A stretch of 64,000 bases of DNA from an uncultured Sphingomonadaceae bacterium (lineage in GTDB: Bacteria; Pseudomonadota; Alphaproteobacteria; Sphingomonadales; Sphingomonadaceae), in NCBI GenBank assembly GCA_937996655.1, contig CALKUK010000011.1, positions 372,001 through 436,000 on the forward strand, written 5' to 3'. The notes under the pieces were generated by a model. It saw nothing but the letters and a program-made list of their open reading frames with translations. It searched no databases and had not been told where the DNA came from. The translations under genes and the position numbers were made by a program. This document shows, in pieces, positions 58,110 to 64,000 of the stretch. Numbering within the stretch: the stretch's first letter is position 1; every line of letters starts with the position of its first letter.

Positions 58110-61100
58110 TTAACCAGCGACCTTCGCTAGCCCGCGGGACAGTTGCAAAATGCCGTGCAGCCGGGCCTTGGGGTCGGCCCAGGCGCGGTTGATGCTCAGG
58201 CGCATGTCGGGCCGCAGCTTGGCCGTGTCCCCCAGCCGCGCAACGTAAGCGAGCAGACCGTCGACTTTCGGGAAGGTGTCGTTCCAAAAGGCCACCAGAG
58301 CCCCGCGCGGGCCGACGTCGATCTTCGCAATATGCGCGGTTTTCGCATTCAGCTTGATCTGAATGAGCGTCAGGAGGTTCTCGGTCGGCTCCGGTAATTG
58401 GCCGAACCGGTCGATCATTTCTGCGCCGAAGGCCTCAATCTCTTGCACCGTTTCCAATTCATTCAGGCGGCGATACAGGCCCATGCGCAGGTCGAGATCG
58501 GGCACATAGGTTTCGGGGATGAGCACGGGCGCATCGACGGTGATCTGGGGCGAAAGGTCGCGCACACTGACAGTGGCGAGCCCGCCTGCCTTGGCATCAA
58601 GGATCGCCTCTTCGAGCATCGACTGATAGAGTTCAAAGCCAACCTCACGGATATGGCCCGACTGTTCGTCGCCCAGGAGATTGCCTGCCCCACGAATGTC
58701 GAGGTCATGGCTCGCCAGCTGGAAGCCAGCGCCCAGACTGTCGAGGTCAGAGAGGACCTTAAGCCGCTTTTCCGCGGTATCTGTCATCAACCGGCTAGGT
58801 GCGGTCGTCAGATAGGCATAGGCCCGCGTCTTGGAGCGGCCCACGCGCCCGCGCAGCTGATAGAGCTGGGCGAGGCCAAAGCGATCGGCGCGGTGAATGA
58901 TCATTGTATTCGCGCTCGGGATATCGAGCCCGCTTTCGATGATCGTTGTGGAGACAAGCACGTCATAGCGCTTGTCATAAAAGGCGGACATGCGTTCTTC
59001 GACGTCGCCCGGTGCCATCTGACCATGGGCGACGACATATTTGATCTCCGGCACTTCGGTGCGCAGAAATTCCTCAATGTCGGGCAGGTCGGAAATGCGG
59101 GGCGTGACGAAGAAGCTCTGTCCACCACGATAATGCTCACGCAGCAGGGCTTCGCGCATCACGATCTTGTCCCAGGGCATCACATAGGTGCGCACCGCAA
59201 GCCGGTCGACCGGCGGCGTCTGGATGACCGAAAGCTCCCGCAGGCCCGACATCGCCATTTGTAGCGTGCGTGGAATGGGCGTTGCTGTCAGCGTCAGCAC
59301 ATGGACGTCGGCTTTGAGCGCTTTGAGCTTTTCCTTATGGACGACGCCGAAGCGCTGCTCCTCATCCACGATGACCAAGCCAAGCCGTTTGAAGGCAATG
59401 CCCTTTGAAAGGAGGGCATGCGTGCCGATGACGATGTCGATCTGGCCGTCTTCCAGGCCTTCGCGTGTCGCCTTTGCTTCGACCGAGCCGACAAGGCGGG
59501 ACAGACGGCCGATCTGCAATGGAAAACCCTGAAAACGCTCAACAAAATTCTGATAATGCTGGCGCGCGAGGAGCGTCGTCGGGCAGATGAGCGCCACCTG
59601 CATCCCGGCCATGGCGGCGATGAAGGCGGCGCGCAGTGCGACTTCGGTTTTGCCAAAGCCGACATCGCCCACAACGAGCCGGTCCATCGGCTTGCCAGCT
59701 GCGAGATCCTCGATCACCTCGTTGATGGCGCGCTCCTGATCATCGGTTTCCTGATAGGGGAAGCGGTTGACGAATTCGGCAAAGTGCTGCGGGTCTGGCT
59801 CCGCCACATCGCCTGCACGCAGCGCTCGGAGGGCGGCCGTTGCGATCAGTTCGCCTGCAATCTCCAGGATGCGTTCGCGCATCTTGGCTTTGCGGCGCTG
59901 CCAGGCTTCACCGCCCAAACGGTCAAGCGCTACACCATCGCTGTCACTGCCATATCGGGAGAGGACGTCGATGTTTTCGACAGGCACATAAAGCTTATCG
60001 CCGCCCGCATAAGACAGGGCCACACAATCATGCGGCGCCTGAGAAACTGGGATCTGGGTCAGCCCCTCATAGCGGCCAATGCCGTGCTCGGTGTGGACGA
60101 CCAGATCACCGGGAGAGAGCGTCGCCAGTTCGGCCATGAAGGCGTCGGCAGATTTCTTGCGCTTGGCGCGGCGGACGAGCCTGTCCCCCAGCACATCCTG
60201 TTCGGACAGCACGGCAATGTTGGGCGCCGTGAATCCATGGTCGAGCGGCACGACGACGAGCGCAACGCGGATTTCGCCGTCCCGCTTGCGCGGCGCGCCG
60301 ACAAATCCTTGCGCTTCCTGCCAGCTGTCGATCAGAACGGCCCCGGCAAGACCATGGTCCGCCAGCAGACCGGTCAGTCGATCGCGCGATCCCTTGGAAT
60401 AGCAGGCGAGCACCATGCCACGGTCATTGTGCGCTAGCCCTGAAGCGTGGGCGGTGAGCGCATCATAGATATTGTCGCCATTGGTCCGCTCCGGTGCAAA
60501 ATCACGCGGGCCATCAATGCCGAAATCGATCACCTTGTCTGACGGCGGCTCATGAAATGGCGTCGCAAGATGGATCGTCTGCGCGACAATCGCTGCATCC
60601 CACTGCTTGTGCGACAGATAGAGCGCATCAGGGACGAGCGGACGGTAGCTGCCGGGGTCGGCAGACTGCGCCTTTTCGCGGTTCGCGTAATAATCAGAGA
60701 TCGCCTCAAACCGGCCCTCTATCGCGCCATCGACACCAAGTTCGCGGACGATCAGCGGGGCATCCCCCAGATGGTCGAACAGAGTGACCAACTTGTCTTC
60801 AAGCAGCGGCAGCCAATGGTCCATGCCGGCCAGGCGGCGCCCTTCGGACACGGCCTGATAAAGTGGGTCGCCCGTCGCCGTCGCACCGAACAGATCACGA
60901 TATCGGGTGCGGAAGCGCTTGATGCCGTCTTCGTCGAGCAGCGCCTCGGACGCTGGGAGGAGGGTGAAGCCCTCGTCCACACGGCCCGTGGTCCGCTGGT
61001 CCGATGGGTCAAAGCTACGGACGGTTTCAATTTCGTCGCCGAAGAAATCGAGCCGCAGACCATGACCGAGCCCGGAGGGGAACAGATCGACGAGCCCGCC

Positions 61101-61595
61101 ACGCACCGCAAATTCACCGGCATCGGCGACCGTATCGGTGCGGACATAGCCATTGGCCTGCAACAGTTCGGCCAGCTTATCGCGGTCAATCCGTGCGCCG
61201 GGGGCGAGGTGGGCGGTCAACTGCCGGACGCGAAACGGGGTGAGCACCCGCTGTGTCGCGGCATTGGCCGTGGTGATCAGCAACTGTGGCTTCTCGGCCT
61301 TGCGCTGAAGGGCGGCAAGCGTCGCCAGTCGTTCCGACGTGACACGCAGTGACGGCGAGGCGCGGTCATACGGCAGACAATCCCATGAGGGGAAGGTCAA
61401 CACCTCGACCTCAGGGGCGAACCAGTTGGCTGCATCGGCAAGCGCGCGCATTGACACTTCGTCAGAGGCGATGAACACCGCCCGGCCGTTGGCCGCGCGG
61501 GCAAGGTCCGTCATCAACCAGGGCAAAAACCCTGTTGGCGCTCCCGCCAGAGTCAGCGGTTTTTCAGATTTGAGAAGATGGGTGAGTTCGATCAC
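58110..61595 (-). CDS. mfd: Transcription-repair coupling factor Mfd
   Basis: Removes RNA polymerase stalled at DNA lesions and brings in UvrA. 1161 aa: UvrB-homology N-terminus, a RNA polymerase-interacting domain with VHTEHGIGRYEGL and LSYAGGDKLYVPVE, and the RecG-like helicase with GDVGFGKTEVALRAA, VIVDEEQRFGV and TLTATPIPRTLQMAM. GTG start overlapping the sdhE stop (GTGA). Confidence 0.97.
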   Translation of the reverse strand: MIELTHLLKSEKPLTLAGAPTGFLPWLMTDLARAANGRAVFIASDEVSMRALADAANWFAPEVEVLTFPSWDCLPYDRASPSLRVTSERLATLAALQRKAEKPQLLITTANAATQRVLTPFRVRQLTAHLAPGARIDRDKLAELLQANGYVRTDTVADAGEFAVRGGLVDLFPSGLGHGLRLDFFGDEIETVRSFDPSDQRTTGRVDEGFTLLPASEALLDEDGIKRFRTRYRDLFGATATGDPLYQAVSEGRRLAGMDHWLPLLEDKLVTLFDHLGDAPLIVRELGVDGAIEGRFEAISDYYANREKAQSADPGSYRPLVPDALYLSHKQWDAAIVAQTIHLATPFHEPPSDKVIDFGIDGPRDFAPERTNGDNIYDALTAHASGLAHNDRGMVLACYSKGSRDRLTGLLADHGLAGAVLIDSWQEAQGFVGAPRKRDGEIRVALVVVPLDHGFTAPNIAVLSEQDVLGDRLVRRAKRKKSADAFMAELATLSPGDLVVHTEHGIGRYEGLTQIPVSQAPHDCVALSYAGGDKLYVPVENIDVLSRYGSDSDGVALDRLGGEAWQRRKAKMRERILEIAGELIATAALRALRAGDVAEPDPQHFAEFVNRFPYQETDDQERAINEVIEDLAAGKPMDRLVVGDVGFGKTEVALRAAFIAAMAGMQVALICPTTLLARQHYQNFVERFQGFPLQIGRLSRLVGSVEAKATREGLEDGQIDIVIGTHALLSKGIAFKRLGLVIVDEEQRFGVVHKEKLKALKADVHVLTLTATPIPRTLQMAMSGLRELSVIQTPPVDRLAVRTYVMPWDKIVMREALLREHYRGGQSFFVTPRISDLPDIEEFLRTEVPEIKYVVAHGQMAPGDVEERMSAFYDKRYDVLVSTTIIESGLDIPSANTMIIHRADRFGLAQLYQLRGRVGRSKTRAYAYLTTAPSRLMTDTAEKRLKVLSDLDSLGAGFQLASHDLDIRGAGNLLGDEQSGHIREVGFELYQSMLEEAILDAKAGGLATVSVRDLSPQITVDAPVLIPETYVPDLDLRMGLYRRLNELETVQEIEAFGAEMIDRFGQLPEPTENLLTLIQIKLNAKTAHIAKIDVGPRGALVAFWNDTFPKVDGLLAYVARLGDTAKLRPDMRLSINRAWADPKARLHGILQLSRGLAKVAG

Positions 61596-61858
61596 TCGGG
61601 AATCCGGATGAAATCGAGTTTCTGGAACGCGTCCATCATTGGGCCTTGCCAGTCCGCAGGGACGGCGATGGACCCCATGGCCCAGCCGATGATGTCAACA
61701 TCCTGTTCGTCCATCAGCCGCTCAAACCAGGCGATCTCCATCTCATTCCACCCGGCGGAATGCGCGTCGAAAAAGCCGCCGACCATATAGTCCGCTTCGC
61801 GGGTGCCCCGGTGCCATGCCCGGAATTTCAGTCGTTTCAGCCGCGTGTCGTCTTGCAT
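61592..61858 (-). CDS. sdhE: FAD assembly factor SdhE
   Basis: 88-aa factor that helps attach FAD to SdhA (and fumarate reductase). The RGT-READ motif is in AWHRGTREADYMVGGFFD, followed by the family's acidic middle EIAWFERLMDEQDVDIIGW. Start at the ATG at 61858. Its SdhA partner is encoded at 11336-13150. Between recG (divergent) and mfd (overlapping), a conserved alphaproteobacterial order. Confidence 0.93.
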   Translation of the reverse strand: MQDDTRLKRLKFRAWHRGTREADYMVGGFFDAHSAGWNEMEIAWFERLMDEQDVDIIGWAMGSIAVPADWQGPMMDAFQKLDFIRIPE

Positions 61859-61887
61859 TGTCCAACGCCAATTGGCCGGCGGGCGTT

Positions 61888-61915
61888 TTGACGCTTGCGC
61901 AGGCTGGGGTAAGGG
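61888..61915 (+). promoter_or_regulatory. Possible recG promoter
   Basis: TTGACG (61888-61893), a 16-bp spacer and TAAGGG (61910-61915) in the 72-bp sdhE/recG gap. The -10 is poor. Confidence 0.3.
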
Positions 61916-61930
61916 TGTTGCGGGATAGCC

Positions 61931-63991
61931 ATGCGACCAGAACTTCTCAACCCGATCTTTGCCGAAGTGACTGCCCTTAAGGGCATTGGTCCGCAGCTTG
62001 CGCGGCCGCTGGAACGGCTTGGGCTCAACAAGATTGTCGACATCCTCTTTCATTTGCCCACAGGCTTTGTGGACCGGTTGCGTGTCGATGGGCTGCGGAT
62101 GAGTGATGCGGGCCGGGTGATCACGATCGAACTGACGCCTATGGACTACCGCGCAAGCGGGGGCAGGGGACCATTTCGCGTGTGGGCGGCAGACCCTAAT
62201 GGGGATATGATTGCGCTCGTCTATTTTGGCGGAAATCCAGGCTGGGCAAAAAAGCAGCTTCCGCTGGGGGAACCACGCATCGTCTCTGGCAAGCTGGAGG
62301 CTTATGGACAGGACTTGCAGATGGTCCACCCGGACTATGTGCTGAAACCGGAAGAGGCAGGTAGCCTGCCGGAACGGGAACCTGTCTATCCGTTGTCCGA
62401 AGGCCTGACCGGGCGGCGGATGCAGCAATTGGCGGCTCAGGCGCTAGACCGCGCGCCGGTTCTGCCGGAGTGGATTGACGCCTCGCTTCATGCCCAGCGT
62501 GACTGGTCGTCCTGGCGGGAGGCAATTGGCGCCATCCATGCCGACCCTGCCGATGCCAAGGCGCGAGAGCGGCTGGCCTATGACGAGATTTTTGCCAATC
62601 AACTCGCGCTGATGCTGGTGCGGGCCTCCTCACGCCGTCGTCGGGGCGTGCCGCTTCAGGGGGACGGGCGGCTGCGGGCGATGCTCAAACTGCCCTACGC
62701 GCTGACGGGCGCACAGCAACGGACCATCTCTGAGATTGAGGGGGACTTGATCCAGTCCATCCCGATGGTGCGGCTGCTGCAGGGCGATGTGGGGGCAGGG
62801 AAGACGATGGTCGCGCTCCACGCCATGTTGGCGGCTGTCGAAGCAGGTGCACAGGCCGCGATGCTGGCCCCGACCGAAATCCTTGCCCGCCAGCATTTTG
62901 ACACGATCACCCGCCAATTGGCTGGTCTTCCCGTCACCGTCGCGATCCTGACGGGCCGTGATAAGGGCCGGGCGCGGGAATCGACGCTGATGGGGCTGGC
63001 CGATGGTAGCATCGACATTCTCATAGGCACGCACGCCATCTTTCAGGAGGCTGTGGCCTATAAGCGGCTTGGCCTCGCCGTCATTGACGAGCAGCATCGC
63101 TTTGGCGTTGCCCAGCGCCTGCTCCTCACCCAAAAGGCAGAAAAACCGCCGCATTTGCTCGTCATGACCGCGACGCCCATCCCGCGCACGCTGACCCTGT
63201 CAAACTATGGCGAGATGGATGTCAGCCGGTTGGATGAGATGCCGCCGGGCCGTCAGCCCATCGACACGCGGGTAATGTCAGGCGACCGTCTGGAGGAGGT
63301 GGTCGAGGGTCTGTCGCGGCATATTGGCAGAGGCGGGCAGGCCTATTGGGTGTGCCCGCTGGTCGAAGAAAATGAAGACAGTGACCGCGCGGCAGCCGAG
63401 GCGCGCTATGAGGCGCTGTCGATGCGCTTTCCGGGCAAGGTCGGGTTGGTCCATGGCCGGATGAAAGGGCCTGAAAAGGACGCCATCATGGCGCGATTCG
63501 CCGCGAATGAGCTCGCGGTCCTGGTCGCGACGACGGTGATCGAAGTCGGTGTTGATGTGCCCAATTCCACGTTGATGATCATCGAGGATGCCGAACGCTT
63601 TGGCCTTGCCCAGTTGCACCAGCTGCGCGGGCGCGTGGGGCGGGGTAGTGCAAAGTCGGTCTGCCTGCTGCTGCGCGGCACTGCGCTGAGCGAGACGGCC
63701 CGTGCGCGGCTTGCCCTGATGCGCGAGACGAATGACGGCTTCCGCATTGCCGAAGAAGACCTGAAGCTGCGCGGGGCGGGCGAAATCCTCGGTACGCGTC
63801 AGTCGGGCGAGGCCGCCTTCCGCATTGCCTCGCCCGAACAGGTTTCGAGCCTGATCCATGTCGCAACCGATGACGCGCGGCTGCTGGTGGACCGTGATGG
63901 CGGGCTGGCGAGCGCGCGGGGAGAGGCTGCGCGGTTGGCGCTGTATCTGTTTGAACGCGACGCCGCAGTGGCGCTTATCAAGGCCGGATAG
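61931..63991 (+). CDS. recG: ATP-dependent DNA helicase RecG
   Basis: Branch-migrates stalled replication forks and Holliday junctions. 686 aa: N-terminal wedge/OB domain (VTALKGIGPQLARPLERLG), then helicase domains with GDVGAGKTMVALHAM (Walker A), VIDEQHRFGVAQR (DExQH) and VATTVIEVGVDVPNSTLM. Ends at 63991, nine bases before the right edge. Its upstream neighbour on the other strand is sdhE. Confidence 0.97.
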   Translation: MRPELLNPIFAEVTALKGIGPQLARPLERLGLNKIVDILFHLPTGFVDRLRVDGLRMSDAGRVITIELTPMDYRASGGRGPFRVWAADPNGDMIALVYFGGNPGWAKKQLPLGEPRIVSGKLEAYGQDLQMVHPDYVLKPEEAGSLPEREPVYPLSEGLTGRRMQQLAAQALDRAPVLPEWIDASLHAQRDWSSWREAIGAIHADPADAKARERLAYDEIFANQLALMLVRASSRRRRGVPLQGDGRLRAMLKLPYALTGAQQRTISEIEGDLIQSIPMVRLLQGDVGAGKTMVALHAMLAAVEAGAQAAMLAPTEILARQHFDTITRQLAGLPVTVAILTGRDKGRARESTLMGLADGSIDILIGTHAIFQEAVAYKRLGLAVIDEQHRFGVAQRLLLTQKAEKPPHLLVMTATPIPRTLTLSNYGEMDVSRLDEMPPGRQPIDTRVMSGDRLEEVVEGLSRHIGRGGQAYWVCPLVEENEDSDRAAAEARYEALSMRFPGKVGLVHGRMKGPEKDAIMARFAANELAVLVATTVIEVGVDVPNSTLMIIEDAERFGLAQLHQLRGRVGRGSAKSVCLLLRGTALSETARARLALMRETNDGFRIAEEDLKLRGAGEILGTRQSGEAAFRIASPEQVSSLIHVATDDARLLVDRDGGLASARGEAARLALYLFERDAAVALIKAG

Positions 63992-64000
63992 GCCGCCGCT

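Overview
The window is a gene-dense, GC-rich (about 60% by eye) stretch of bacterial chromosome. It is almost certainly from an alphaproteobacterium of the order Sphingomonadales. The basis is gene order (bamD-recN-ligA, recG / sdhE-mfd, yqeY-dnaG-rpoD, prmA-gshA), the alphaproteobacterial type GshA, CarAB and TGT sequences, an alpha/beta LigAB-type extradiol dioxygenase pair, and a two-part intergenic repeat of a kind I associate with sphingomonad genomes. The genus cannot be fixed from the sequence alone. No phage, integrase, transposase or CRISPR array is visible, and nearly everything is core genome.

Layout. 1-2841: trpE (cut by the left edge) and ppiD, leftward. 2972-5894: tpiA, secG and pyrG, rightward, followed by a repeat cluster (5904-6118). 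6129-8532: prmA-gshA, leftward. 8724-10443: a small unknown protein, a MarR-like regulator with its own terminator, and an SDR. 10547-15280: TCA-cycle genes sdhC-sdhD-sdhA, a small membrane protein and fumA; sdhB is not in the cluster. 15310-20658: GST-like protein, EamA transporter, stand-alone NucS-like nuclease, serine hydrolase, small DUF465-like protein and an exported M20 amidohydrolase. 20798-25650: membrane-anchored H3TH protein, envC-like, ctpA, dsbB, coq7 and a small exported protein. 25685-30439: tRNA-Pro(GGG), ABM monooxygenase, yajC-secD-secF and a glycosyltransferase. 30593-38560: a long rightward run of bamD, recN, ligA, xseB, ispA, coaD, cyclophilin and queA. 38609-44885: membrane protein, SDR, ABC-F ATPase, LigA/LigB-like dioxygenase, tgt and peroxiredoxin. 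45114-47746: rpsM-rpsK-rpoA-rplQ. 47830-52226: rpoD-dnaG-yqeY, leftward. 52362-58070: carA-carB, greA and rhomboid. 58110-63991: mfd-sdhE, leftward, and recG, rightward.

How the genes work together. Several blocks are classical functional units: SecDF-YajC with SecG nearby (protein export), SdhCDA plus FumA (TCA cycle) with SdhE far away beside mfd, the yqeY-dnaG-rpoD operon, and the end of the alpha ribosomal operon. Translational coupling by 1-4 nt stop/start overlaps is common (ppiD>trpE, recN>ligA, sdhE>mfd, dsbB>coq7, yqeY>dnaG).

The most notable observations are these. (1) The tRNA-guanine transglycosylase keeps its catalytic residues but lacks the three zinc-binding cysteines of the family. 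(2) An isolated LigAB-type dioxygenase pair lies between queA and tgt, with a near-perfect palindrome in the divergent promoter region. (3) dnaG appears to start at a CTG codon overlapping the yqeY stop. (4) The sdh cluster has no sdhB. (5) There are two different hairpin-type repeats after pyrG. I found no convincing wholly new multi-gene system.
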